From NCBI GenBank assembly GCA_018365265.1, contig JAGZKI010000025.1, positions 1 through 35,381 on the forward strand: DNA of 35,381 nt, given 5' to 3'. Below the pieces are notes generated by a model. It had not been told where the DNA came from and did no database searches. It saw nothing but the letters and a program-made list of their open reading frames with translations. How positions within the stretch are numbered: position 1 is the first letter of the stretch; every line of letters starts with the position of its first letter. Position numbers and translations under genes: made by a program. This stretch comes from Streptococcus parasanguinis (GTDB taxonomy: Bacteria > Bacillota > Bacilli > Lactobacillales > Streptococcaceae). This document shows, piece by piece, positions 1-7,183 of the stretch.

Positions 1-387
1 AGTATCAAACAAAAAGAAGATAAATTGAAATATTTATCAATTCAGGTCATTTCAGAGAAATTGGAAATTCCTATTCCTAGTGTTAAGAGATTGGTGTCAC
101 TATTGAAAAAAGAAGGTATCATTTCATCAAAAACAGGAATAGCAGGTGGATTATCAATTCAAAAAGATGTTGAAACCATCACTTTATTTGATATTTTCCG
201 GTCTATTGAGGGAAGTAAAAAGACACTTTTCAATTTTTATGATAGCTTTGATTTATCTCAATTTGAAAATAGTAGCGATGTTGAATTATATCTCAATAAT
301 TTTCAAGAAATTTTGACAAATGCTGAAAGTGCCATGGTTAAAGAGTTGAAATCATGTACTATATCGGATTTGCTTAATAAAGCATAG
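1..387 (+). CDS. Rrf2-family transcriptional regulator, 5' truncated by window
   Basis: The frame is open from base 1 and ends in TAG at 385-387, so the true start lies to the left of the window; 128 codons are visible. The visible part is a winged helix: a helix-turn-helix around IPSVKRLVSLLKKEGIISS, then a GIAGGLSI wing like the G-x-x-G-G-Y wing of Rrf2 proteins, then TLFDIFRSIEG, which matches the 'itlldI.raieg' segment of the family. Rrf2 proteins are dimeric DNA-binding repressors; some hold an Fe-S cluster on three cysteines. Only one cysteine (KSCTIS near the C-terminus) is visible here, so a cluster-free YwnA-like member is more likely. The target is not evident. Confidence 0.8.
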   Translation, partial: SIKQKEDKLKYLSIQVISEKLEIPIPSVKRLVSLLKKEGIISSKTGIAGGLSIQKDVETITLFDIFRSIEGSKKTLFNFYDSFDLSQFENSSDVELYLNNFQEILTNAESAMVKELKSCTISDLLNKA

Positions 388-398
388 AATGTTTTAAG

Positions 399-548
399 AT
401 GATAGTTGTAGACACTGATGGTATTTTGTTAGAGGAAACTTTTAGTCCTATATTGTATAGGTTGTCCCAAAAATATCATAAAACATATTCTCAAGAGTTA
501 GAGGGAAATACATTGTCACAAAATAGACAAGAAGTTGCAATTTTTTGA
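399..548 (+). pseudogene. HAD-family phosphatase remnant (N-terminal 49 codons)
   Basis: An ATG at 399, 11 bases after the Rrf2-type gene, opens a 49-codon frame beginning MIVVDTDGILLEETFSPIL and ending in TGA at 546-548. VVDTDGxL is HAD motif I (DxDG), where the first Asp is the nucleophile of haloacid-dehalogenase-type phosphatases. Intact members are about 200 residues or longer, and motifs II-IV are missing. The reading frame after the stop (for example from 535) does not continue in a HAD-like way, so this looks like a truncated relic rather than a one-base frameshift. The assignment rests on one motif. Confidence 0.5.
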
Positions 549-620
549 AATTCTATTATATAAAAAACAGTTTGTCTTCAATCTAACTAGAACGGAAAGC
601 TTTATTTTGTTTCTATTCAA

Positions 621-645
621 AAAATTCAGAATATTACAGAAAATT
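621..645 (+). promoter_or_regulatory. two overlapping CodY-like boxes upstream of the leu promoter
   Basis: Bases 621-635 and 631-645 each match the CodY consensus AATTTTCWGAAAATT at 12 of 15 positions, and they overlap by five bases. The second ends one base before the -35 hexamer. CodY is the branched-chain amino acid/GTP-responsive repressor of Firmicutes, and leucine synthesis is a standard target. The match is mine by eye; binding is inferred. Confidence 0.55.
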
Positions 646-646
646 C

Positions 647-675
647 TTGACATTGTTTTTTCCCTATGCTACAAT
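647..675 (+). promoter_or_regulatory. leu operon promoter
   Basis: TTGACA at 647-652 and TACAAT at 670-675 are separated by 17 bases, a near-consensus vegetative promoter. Transcription would start near 682, about 30 bases before the leader peptide ATG at 712. Confidence 0.85.
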
Positions 676-711
676 ACTAAACAAGACATTGAACAAAGGA
701 GAAAGTCAAAC

Positions 712-765
712 ATGAAAACAGCTAAGTTTATTCAATTTGCTTTGTTGTTGAGGTATAAGGGCTAG
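712..765 (+). CDS. leu operon leader peptide
   Basis: A 17-codon frame, MKTAKFIQFALLLRYKG, preceded by AAAGGAG at 695-701. Codons 11-13 are three consecutive TTG leucine codons (742-750). The stop codon (763-765) lies inside the first hairpin of the attenuator, so ribosome position can decide which RNA structure forms. This is the classical leader-peptide arrangement for amino acid operons and is known for the leu operon of Lactococcus. The peptide itself probably has no function beyond being translated; leucine shortage would stall the ribosome at the Leu codons. Confidence 0.85.
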   Translation: MKTAKFIQFALLLRYKG

Positions 766-842
766 TGCAGAAGCATTAGTCCTGTTTGGCTTACCAAGCG
801 GGCAAAAACATCTCGCTTGGTTGACCGAGTGAGATGTTTTTC
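758..842 (+). terminator. leu attenuator (competing hairpins and terminator)
   Basis: Three pairings are visible. (a) 758-768 with 773-783, 11 pairs including two G-U. (b) Antiterminator: 793-802 (ACCAAGCGGG) with 812-821 (CTCGCTTGGT). (c) Terminator: 805-820 with 825-840, 16 pairs with two G-U and a TTGA loop, followed by a T run. Pairings (b) and (c) share 812-820 and cannot coexist, as required for attenuation coupled to leader translation. leuA begins 36 bases after the terminator stem. Confidence 0.85.
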
Positions 843-875
843 TTTATATCCACTACATAGAAATGAGGAGACCCT

Positions 876-2438
876 ATGCGTAAAGTTGAATTTTTAGATA
901 CCAGTCTTCGAGATGGTGAACAAACACCGGGTGTAAATTTTTCGATCAAGGAAAAAATTTCCATTGCCAAACAATTGGAAAAATGGGGTATTTCTGCTAT
1001 TGAAGCAGGTTTTCCTGCAGCTAGTCCGGATTCCTTCACAGCTGTTCAAGAAATTGCAAAGGTCTTGACCAAGACAGCCGTAACTGGCCTAGCTCGTTCT
1101 GTTAAATCCGATATCGATGCCTGCTACGAAGCATTGAAAGATGCCAAGTATCCGCAAGTTCACGTCTTTATCGCAACCAGTCCCATTCACCGGGAGTTTA
1201 AACTCAACAAGAGCAAGGAAGAAATTCTTAAAGCCATTAAAGAGCACGTTTCATATGCGCGTTCAAAGTTTGAGGTTGTGGAGTTCTCACCAGAAGATGC
1301 GACTCGGACCGAATTGGATTTCCTCTTGCAAGTCGTTCAGACAGCGGTCGATGCAGGGGCTAGCTACATCAATATTCCTGATACAGTCGGTTTCACGACA
1401 CCAGCAGAGTATGGCGCGATTTTCAAATACTTGATTGACCATGTCAAGACGGACCGCGAGATTATTTATTCCCCTCATTGTCATGATGACTTAGGTATGG
1501 CGGTGGCGAATAGCCTTGCTGCTGTCAAAAATGGGGCCCGCCGTGTGGAAGGAACTATCAATGGGATCGGTGAACGGGCTGGAAATGCAGCGCTTGAAGA
1601 AGTAGCGGTCGCTCTTAATATTCGCGAAGACTATTACCAGGTTGAGAGTCCGATTGTGCTCAATGAAACCATCAATACTTCCGAGTTGGTTTCTCGTTAC
1701 TCTGGGATTCCAATTCCTAAAAACAAAGCGGTTGTTGGTGGCAATGCCTTCTCACATGAATCTGGAATTCACCAAGATGGGGTCCTTAAAAACCCGCTTA
1801 CCTATGAAATCATCACCCCTGAGTTGGTGGGTGTCAAGAGCAATAGTCTCCCTCTTGGAAAATTGTCTGGCCGCCATGCTTTTATTGAGAAGCTCCATGA
1901 GTTAGGACTCGATTTCTCAGAGGAAGATATCCAACCATTATTTGCCAAGTTCAAATCTCTGGCTGACAAGAAACACGAGATCACCGATGCCGATATTCGC
2001 GCCCTTGTTGCCGGTACAGCAGTGGAAAATCCAGATGGCTTCCAATTCAACGATCTCCGCTTGTCGACCAATGCCGATGAAAGCATTTCTGCAGCAGTTA
2101 GCCTTAGCAATGAAGAGGGAGAAGTGCTTGAATTCTTGGCTGATGGTCAAGGGTCGGTTGAAGCCATCTTTAATGCCATTGATAAATTCTTCAAGCAAAC
2201 CGTTCGCTTGACCTCTTACAACATCGATGCGGTGACTGATGGAATCGATGCCCAAGCCCGTGTCTTGGTATCGGTGGAAAATGTTGATACAGATACGATT
2301 TTCAATGCCTCTGGTTTGGACTTCGACGTATTGAAAGCGTCAGCGATTGCCTATATCAATGCCAATACCCTAGTGCAAAAAGAGAATGCGGGTGAGATGG
2401 GACGAGCTGTTTCTTACCGTGATCTTCCACAAGCCTAA
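876..2438 (+). CDS. leuA: 2-isopropylmalate synthase
   Basis: Condenses acetyl-CoA with 2-oxoisovalerate, the first committed step of leucine synthesis. The 520 residues fit the long bacterial form. The HMGL-like TIM barrel begins at once with DTSLRDGEQTPGV (residues 8-20, catalytic Arg and metal Asp). HCHDDLG at 201-207 supplies the metal histidines, followed by GNAALEEV. The C-terminal part, from about residue 390, is the LeuA regulatory dimer domain where leucine binds for feedback inhibition. The start is chosen from ATG at 876 with GAGGAG about six bases upstream. First structural gene of leuA-leuB-DUF1294-leuC-leuD, controlled by the attenuator and probably CodY. Confidence 0.98.
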   Translation: MRKVEFLDTSLRDGEQTPGVNFSIKEKISIAKQLEKWGISAIEAGFPAASPDSFTAVQEIAKVLTKTAVTGLARSVKSDIDACYEALKDAKYPQVHVFIATSPIHREFKLNKSKEEILKAIKEHVSYARSKFEVVEFSPEDATRTELDFLLQVVQTAVDAGASYINIPDTVGFTTPAEYGAIFKYLIDHVKTDREIIYSPHCHDDLGMAVANSLAAVKNGARRVEGTINGIGERAGNAALEEVAVALNIREDYYQVESPIVLNETINTSELVSRYSGIPIPKNKAVVGGNAFSHESGIHQDGVLKNPLTYEIITPELVGVKSNSLPLGKLSGRHAFIEKLHELGLDFSEEDIQPLFAKFKSLADKKHEITDADIRALVAGTAVENPDGFQFNDLRLSTNADESISAAVSLSNEEGEVLEFLADGQGSVEAIFNAIDKFFKQTVRLTSYNIDAVTDGIDAQARVLVSVENVDTDTIFNASGLDFDVLKASAIAYINANTLVQKENAGEMGRAVSYRDLPQA

Positions 2439-2450
2439 GAGGAAATGAAC

Positions 2451-3488
2451 ATGACAAAGAAAATTGTAACACTTGAAGGAGATGGGATTGGCCCTGAGAT
2501 CATGGCAGCTGGACTAGAGGTCCTCGCAGCCGTTGCTCCCAAAATTGGCTTTGATTATAGCCTAGAAGACAAACCTTTTGGGGGTGCTGGGATTGATGCC
2601 ACTGGCCACCCACTTCCCCAAGATACTCTAGAAGCAGCGAAAGGAGCGGATGCTATTCTTCTCGCAGCTATCGGGAGTCCTGAGTATGACCATGCTCCTG
2701 TTCGTCCAGAACAAGGTTTGCTGGCTATTCGCAAGGAATTAAATCTTTTTGCAAATATTCGTCCTGTACGGATTTTTGACGCCTTGAAACACCTGTCTCC
2801 TTTGAAACTAGAGCGTATCGAGGGTGTCGACTTCGTGGTCGTGCGTGAATTGACAGGTGGGATTTATTTTGGAGAGCATATCTTGAAAGAAGATACAGCG
2901 CGCGATATCAATGATTACAGTGCGGAAGAAATTCGTCGGATTATGCACCAAGCCTTCAAGATCGCGCGAGGACGTGGCAAGAAAGTGACCAGTATCGATA
3001 AGCAAAATGTCCTTGCAACTTCTAAATTGTGGCGCCAAGTGGCAGAAGAAGTTGCCAAAGAATTTCCAGATGTGACCTTAGAGCACCAGCTTGTCGATAG
3101 TGCGGCCATGATCATGATTACCAATCCAGCCCGCTTTGATGTTGTAGTGACAGAGAATCTATTCGGAGATATCTTATCTGATGAATCGAGCGTTCTTCCT
3201 GGAACACTAGGCGTGATGCCGTCTGCCAGTCATTCTGACCAAGGACCAAGTATGTACGAACCGATTCATGGTTCAGCACCTGATATTGCTGGTCAAGGCA
3301 TTGCCAATCCGATTTCCATGATCCTGTCCGTTGCTATGATGCTCCGAGACAGTTTTGGAGAAACAGCAGGTGCAGAAATGATCGAGGAAGCCGTCAATCA
3401 AACCTTGAATCAAGGAATCTTGACACGAGACTTAGGTGGTCAGGCTTCTACTGCAGAGATGACTGCAGCCATTATTGGGAATCTCTAA
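2451..3488 (+). CDS. leuB: 3-isopropylmalate dehydrogenase
   Basis: NAD-dependent oxidative decarboxylation of 3-isopropylmalate, the third step of leucine synthesis. The sequence begins KKIVTLEGDGIGPEIM, the nucleotide-site signature of the isocitrate/isopropylmalate dehydrogenase family. It also has the substrate-binding RELTGGIYFGEH segment and the VTENLFGDILSDESSVLPG signature near the active-site aspartates. 345 residues, normal length. The frame has ATGs at 2445 and 2451. The purine-rich AGAGG (2438-2442) abuts the first but sits 8 bases from the second, so I choose 2451. The gene begins 12 bases after leuA stops, so translation is probably coupled. Confidence 0.97.
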   Translation: MTKKIVTLEGDGIGPEIMAAGLEVLAAVAPKIGFDYSLEDKPFGGAGIDATGHPLPQDTLEAAKGADAILLAAIGSPEYDHAPVRPEQGLLAIRKELNLFANIRPVRIFDALKHLSPLKLERIEGVDFVVVRELTGGIYFGEHILKEDTARDINDYSAEEIRRIMHQAFKIARGRGKKVTSIDKQNVLATSKLWRQVAEEVAKEFPDVTLEHQLVDSAAMIMITNPARFDVVVTENLFGDILSDESSVLPGTLGVMPSASHSDQGPSMYEPIHGSAPDIAGQGIANPISMILSVAMMLRDSFGETAGAEMIEEAVNQTLNQGILTRDLGGQASTAEMTAAIIGNL

Positions 3489-3489
3489 G

Positions 3490-3768
3490 ATGACATGGAG
3501 AGATCGCTGTTTAGTTCTTATTGCTATTTGGAATAGTATCGTATTTCTGACCTATGGTTTAGATAAACGAAAAGCTATCCAAAACAGGTGGCGGATTCCT
3601 GAAAAGGTCCTGTTACTCGAGAGCTGGCTGCTTGGTGGATTCGGAGCTCTACTAGGTGGATATCTCTTTCAACACAAGGTGCGGAAATGGTATTTTCAAG
3701 CTACCTGCTGGGGCAGTAGCCTTCTTTTAGCAGGTGCCCTCTTTCTAATCCTTCAATGGATTTCCTAA
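3490..3768 (+). CDS. DUF1294-type small membrane protein
   Basis: 92 residues with at least three hydrophobic stretches: LVLIAIWNSIVFLTYGLD, a Gly/Leu-rich stretch around LLGGFGALLGGYLF, and SSLLLAGALFLILQW. The pattern Y-(A/G)-x-D-K-x-x-A before a WRIPE-like turn, followed by LLGGxxGA, is typical of DUF1294, whose function is unknown. The start at 3490 is one base after the leuB stop; the alternative TTG at 3475 lies inside leuB and gives a non-family extension. It is co-transcribed between leuB and leuC. A link to leucine metabolism is suggested only by position. The predicted location is the cytoplasmic membrane. Confidence 0.8.
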   Translation: MTWRDRCLVLIAIWNSIVFLTYGLDKRKAIQNRWRIPEKVLLLESWLLGGFGALLGGYLFQHKVRKWYFQATCWGSSLLLAGALFLILQWIS

Positions 3769-3792
3769 CAAGAAGATAAATGGAGAAAGACG

Positions 3793-5175
3793 ATGAGTGG
3801 AAAATCTATCTTTGATAAACTTTGGGACCGCCACGTGATTACAGGAGTGGAAGGGCAACCCCAACTCATGTATGTGGACCAACACTATATCCACGAAGTG
3901 ACGAGTCCGCAAGCCTTTCAAGGATTACGGGATGCAGGACGTAAGGTCCGACGACCTGATTTAACCTTTGGAACCTTTGATCACAATGTTCCAACGGTCA
4001 ATATTTTTGATATTCGAGATGTGATTTCAAAAGCCCAGATTGATAAATTAGCTGAGAATGTGGTGGACTTTGGGATTGATCATGCTGCCCATGGTTCTGC
4101 TAAGCAAGGAATCGTTCATATGGTAGGCCCTGAAACCGGTCGGACCCAGCCTGGAAAATTTATTGTCTGTGGAGACAGCCATACCGCAACTCATGGAGCC
4201 TTTGGTGCCATTGCCTTTGGGATTGGAACCAGTGAAGTGGAGCATGTCTTTGCTACCCAAACCATCTGGCAAGTCAAACCCAAGAAAATGTTGGTTGAAT
4301 TCACCGGAACCCCACAAAAAGGGATCTATTCAAAGGATTACATCCTAGCTTTGATAGCGCGCTACGGTGTTGCTTGTGGAGTTGGCTATGTCGTAGAGTA
4401 TCGGGGAGAAGCAATTGATCGCTTGACCATGGAAGAACGCATGACCATCTGTAACATGTCGATCGAGTTCGGGTCCAAAATGGGGATCATGAATCCAGAT
4501 GAGACGACCTTTGACTACCTCCGGGGACGCGAATGTGTGCCAGATGATTTTGAGGCCGCAGTAGCTGATTGGAAGACTATAGTCAGTGATGACGATGCCG
4601 TTTATGATAAGGTCATCCGTATGGATGTATCTGATCTTGCTCCGATGGTGACTTGGGGGACCAATCCTTCTATGGGAGTGGACTTTGAGACTCCATTTCC
4701 AGAGATTCGGGACATGAATGATGAACGGGCTTATCATTATATGGATCTTGAACCTGGCCAAAAACCAGCAGACATTGAATTAGGCTATATTTTTATCGGT
4801 TCTTGTACCAATGCGCGTCTCAGCGATTTGGAGTTGGCAGCCAAGTTTGTGAAAGGCAAAAAAATTGCGCCAAACTTAACTGCTATTGTGGTACCTGGCT
4901 CTCGTCCAGTTAAGCAAGCCGCTGAAAAATTAGGCTTAGACAAGATCTTCATGGATGCGGGCTTTGAATGGCGTGATCCAGGATGCTCCATGTGTCTAGG
5001 AATGAACCCAGACAAGGTTCCAGATGGCGTCCACTGTGCTTCTACTAGCAACCGGAACTTTGAAGATCGTCAAGGATTTGGGGCTAAGACCCATCTCTGT
5101 AGCCCAGCAATGGCTGCAGCAGCAGCAATCGCTGGTCGCTTTGTCGACGTGCGACAAATGCCAGAAGTCGAGTAA
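3793..5175 (+). CDS. leuC: 3-isopropylmalate dehydratase large subunit
   Basis: With LeuD it isomerises 2-isopropylmalate to 3-isopropylmalate; this subunit carries the [4Fe-4S] cluster of the aconitase superfamily. The cluster ligands are visible as Cys338 (GSCTNARLSDL), Cys398 and Cys401 (DPGCSMCLGMN), at the expected spacing. CGDSHTATHGAFGA and the VVPGSR segment are also family signatures. 460 residues, normal length. The ATG at 3793 follows GGAGAAAGACG. The gap of 24 bases after the DUF1294 gene holds this ribosome binding site and no terminator. Confidence 0.98.
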   Translation: MSGKSIFDKLWDRHVITGVEGQPQLMYVDQHYIHEVTSPQAFQGLRDAGRKVRRPDLTFGTFDHNVPTVNIFDIRDVISKAQIDKLAENVVDFGIDHAAHGSAKQGIVHMVGPETGRTQPGKFIVCGDSHTATHGAFGAIAFGIGTSEVEHVFATQTIWQVKPKKMLVEFTGTPQKGIYSKDYILALIARYGVACGVGYVVEYRGEAIDRLTMEERMTICNMSIEFGSKMGIMNPDETTFDYLRGRECVPDDFEAAVADWKTIVSDDDAVYDKVIRMDVSDLAPMVTWGTNPSMGVDFETPFPEIRDMNDERAYHYMDLEPGQKPADIELGYIFIGSCTNARLSDLELAAKFVKGKKIAPNLTAIVVPGSRPVKQAAEKLGLDKIFMDAGFEWRDPGCSMCLGMNPDKVPDGVHCASTSNRNFEDRQGFGAKTHLCSPAMAAAAAIAGRFVDVRQMPEVE

Positions 5176-5186
5176 AAGGAGGAAGC

Positions 5187-5780
5187 ATGGAGAAATTTAC
5201 CATTTATACAGGAACTACGGTTCCTTTGATGAACGATAATATTGATACCGACCAAATCCTCCCCAAGCAATTCTTAAAGTTGATTGATAAAAAGGGTTTT
5301 GGGAAATACCTTATGTATGCTTGGCGCTATTTGGATGACCAATATACTGAGGATCCAGATTTTATCTTTAACAAGCCAGAATACCGCAAGGCGACCATTT
5401 TGATCACTGGTGACAATTTTGGGGCTGGTTCCTCTCGGGAACACGCAGCCTGGGCTTTAGCTGATTATGGCTTTAAAGTCGTTATCGCCGGATCCTTCGG
5501 AGATATCCATTACAATAATGAGCTCAATAATGGCATGCTGCCGATTGTCCAACCGCTAGAGGTTCGTCAAAAATTGGCAAGTTTGAAGCCGGCAGATCCA
5601 GTGACGGTAGATTTGGAAGAGCAGAAGATCATCTCGCCTGTAGGAGAGTTTCGCTTTGAGATCGATCAAGATTGGAAACACAAATTGCTCAACGGCTTGG
5701 ATGATATCGGGATTACGCTTCAGTACGAAGACTTGATCGCAGCTTATGAGAAGAACCGGCCAGCTTACTGGCAACGATAA
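5187..5780 (+). CDS. leuD: 3-isopropylmalate dehydratase small subunit
   Basis: Swivelling domain partner of LeuC. It starts MEKFTIYTGTTVPLMNDNIDTDQILPKQFLK, with the NIDTDQIxPxxFLK signature, and has GDNFGAGSSREHAAWAL, the substrate-binding loop that closes over the LeuC Fe-S cluster. 197 residues, normal length. AAAGGAGG lies 6-13 bases upstream of the ATG, 11 bases after leuC stops. Last gene of the leu operon. I see no strong GC-rich terminator behind it; the next gene has its own promoter. Confidence 0.98.
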   Translation: MEKFTIYTGTTVPLMNDNIDTDQILPKQFLKLIDKKGFGKYLMYAWRYLDDQYTEDPDFIFNKPEYRKATILITGDNFGAGSSREHAAWALADYGFKVVIAGSFGDIHYNNELNNGMLPIVQPLEVRQKLASLKPADPVTVDLEEQKIISPVGEFRFEIDQDWKHKLLNGLDDIGITLQYEDLIAAYEKNRPAYWQR

Positions 5781-5799
5781 AATTGTATACTTAATTACG

Positions 5800-5845
5800 A
5801 ATTTTCTGAAAATATATTGAATTTGAGACTATTTTTTGATACAAT
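5800..5845 (+). promoter_or_regulatory. CodY box and promoter of the YrdC-like gene
   Basis: Bases 5800-5814 match the CodY consensus AATTTTCWGAAAATT at 14 of 15 positions. Three bases later comes TTGAAT (5817-5822), then a 17-base spacer and TACAAT (5840-5845). The box directly abuts the -35 element, which suggests repression when branched-chain amino acids are plentiful. Confidence 0.75.
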
Positions 5846-5875
5846 ACTAAAAAGAATAGAAAAGGAAAGAGACTT

Positions 5876-6661
5876 ATGACAAAACACATTCAATGGGACG
5901 GACAACTTTCACAAGAAGGATTTGATATTCTTAAAGGAGAGGGTGGCTGTATCGTCTGCCCTACCAAAGTTGGCTACATCATCATGACCAGTGACAAGGC
6001 TGGCTTGGAACGGAAATTTGAAGCCAAAGAACGCAACCGCAACAAACCAGGTGTGGTTCTCTGCGGAAGCATGGATGAACTTCGTGCCCTTGCGCAATTG
6101 AATCCTGAAATCGAAGCCTTCTACCAAAAACATTGGGATGAAGATATCTTGCTTGGTTGTATCCTTCCTTGGCGTGAAGATGCTTATGCAAAATTGCAAG
6201 CTTTCGGAGATGGACGTGAAGAACTCATGACAGATGTTCGTGGAACCAGCTGTTTTGTCATCAAATTTGGTAAAGCTGGTGAGCAAATCGCCAAAGAAAT
6301 GTGGGAAAAAGAAGGTAAGATGGTTTACGCCTCTTCAGCTAACCCTTCAGGGAAAGGAAACCGCGGGAAAGTCGAAGGAATCGGTGAACGAATCGAAGGC
6401 GCCGTTGATTTGGTCATCGAAGCCGATGATTATGTAGCCTCTATCCAACCAGACAAGACGATTGAAACTCGCTATGAACAAGGCGTGATGGTTTCTATGG
6501 TTGATGCGGAAGGAAAACTCATCCCAGAACAAGGAGCAGGCAGCCGTTCTGTCAATACTTGTCCAGTCGTCATCCGTAAGGGATTGGATATTGATAAGAT
6601 CATGATGCACTTATCCGATCATTTCAACTCTTGGAACTACCGCCAAGGGGAATACTATTAA
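5876..6661 (+). CDS. YrdC/Sua5-domain protein (L-threonylcarbamoyladenylate synthase-like)
   Basis: 261 residues with the YrdC fold: CIVCPTKVGYIIMTSD (compare the PTDTxYGL loop), KERNRNKPGVVL (the KxRxRxKP nucleotide-binding stretch), and YASSANPSGKGNRG (the SSANxSG motif). TsaC/Sua5 enzymes activate threonine for t6A tRNA modification. This sequence diverges from housekeeping TsaC: the PTDTVYGL loop is changed, and there is a C-terminal extension with VNTCPVVIRKG. It may be a paralog with another role, so I give no symbol. Start ATG 5876 behind AAAGGAAAG. It is monocistronic, with its own promoter and CodY box and a terminator after it. Confidence 0.8.
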   Translation: MTKHIQWDGQLSQEGFDILKGEGGCIVCPTKVGYIIMTSDKAGLERKFEAKERNRNKPGVVLCGSMDELRALAQLNPEIEAFYQKHWDEDILLGCILPWREDAYAKLQAFGDGREELMTDVRGTSCFVIKFGKAGEQIAKEMWEKEGKMVYASSANPSGKGNRGKVEGIGERIEGAVDLVIEADDYVASIQPDKTIETRYEQGVMVSMVDAEGKLIPEQGAGSRSVNTCPVVIRKGLDIDKIMMHLSDHFNSWNYRQGEYY

Positions 6662-6674
6662 GAAACAGAAAAAT

Positions 6675-6700
6675 GCATTCCACTTTGGGATGCTTTTTTT
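6675..6700 (+). terminator. rho-independent terminator
   Basis: GCATTCC (6675-6681) pairs with GGGATGC (6687-6693) with one G-U, followed by seven T. It ends the YrdC-like transcript. Confidence 0.85.
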
Positions 6701-6719
6701 GTGAAAGGATAAAAGATGG

Positions 6720-6725
6720 TATAAT
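6720..6725 (+). promoter_or_regulatory. -10 element before the tandem paralogs
   Basis: A consensus TATAAT, 37 bases before the first paralog's ATG. No good -35 hexamer is seen at 16-18 bases upstream, where the T run of the preceding terminator lies. Confidence 0.5.
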
Positions 6726-6761
6726 AGAGACAAACGATGTTCCAATAGAAAGTGAATTGGT

Positions 6762-7127
6762 ATGATCTCCAGAAAAGAATTTATCGATAAAGTAAATCAG
6801 GAAGGTTTTTCATTCAACATTCAAATCCCATGGTGGTGGTATAAAGACTTCAAGGCATTGGTTTGGAAAAAAAGGCTTTCTGAGGAGCAACTCTATCAGC
6901 TATTTCTTTCACTTTGTAGGGAGATAGAAAACCGGAGAATGCAAGCGGTAGCGGATAAGAGGAAGTATCAGACTGGATTTTATGTCGCTGCATGCAATAG
7001 TCGCGAGTTTCGCTTTGAGTTTATATTCAAAAAGAATCAACAACTAAGAGTTTTTAATCTATTTGAGACCGTCAATGGTCGCAAGAAACTCACCCTGATG
7101 GATCTGCTTGATTACATTATGGATTGA
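6762..7127 (+). CDS. conserved hypothetical protein, tandem paralog 1
   Basis: I do not recognise this 121-residue protein. It is a soluble, basic, mixed alpha/beta sequence without signal peptide or membrane segment. It is clearly homologous to the next gene. Shared blocks are MISRxEF at the start, xREGFSF or xQEGFSF, DFKxLV, SEExLYQLF, xREFRFEFxF, and FETVNGR or IETVNGR near the end. Differences from paralog 2 are a tryptophan cluster (WWWY, residues 24-27) and the absence of about 15 residues in the middle. Start ATG 6762 has only a weak purine stretch (AGAAAG) upstream. The TGA at 7125-7127 leaves 56 bases before paralog 2. Confidence 0.7.
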   Translation: MISRKEFIDKVNQEGFSFNIQIPWWWYKDFKALVWKKRLSEEQLYQLFLSLCREIENRRMQAVADKRKYQTGFYVAACNSREFRFEFIFKKNQQLRVFNLFETVNGRKKLTLMDLLDYIMD

Positions 7128-7183
7128 CGATGTATAGAAACAATAAGGGTTCACTACAGATTGACAAAAGAAAGAGTGGTTCT

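Noticed and set aside
535..765. 76-residue frame before leuA
   Set aside because: Its first part lies upstream of the leu promoter and has no family character; only its last 17 codons, the leader peptide, have a ribosome binding site.
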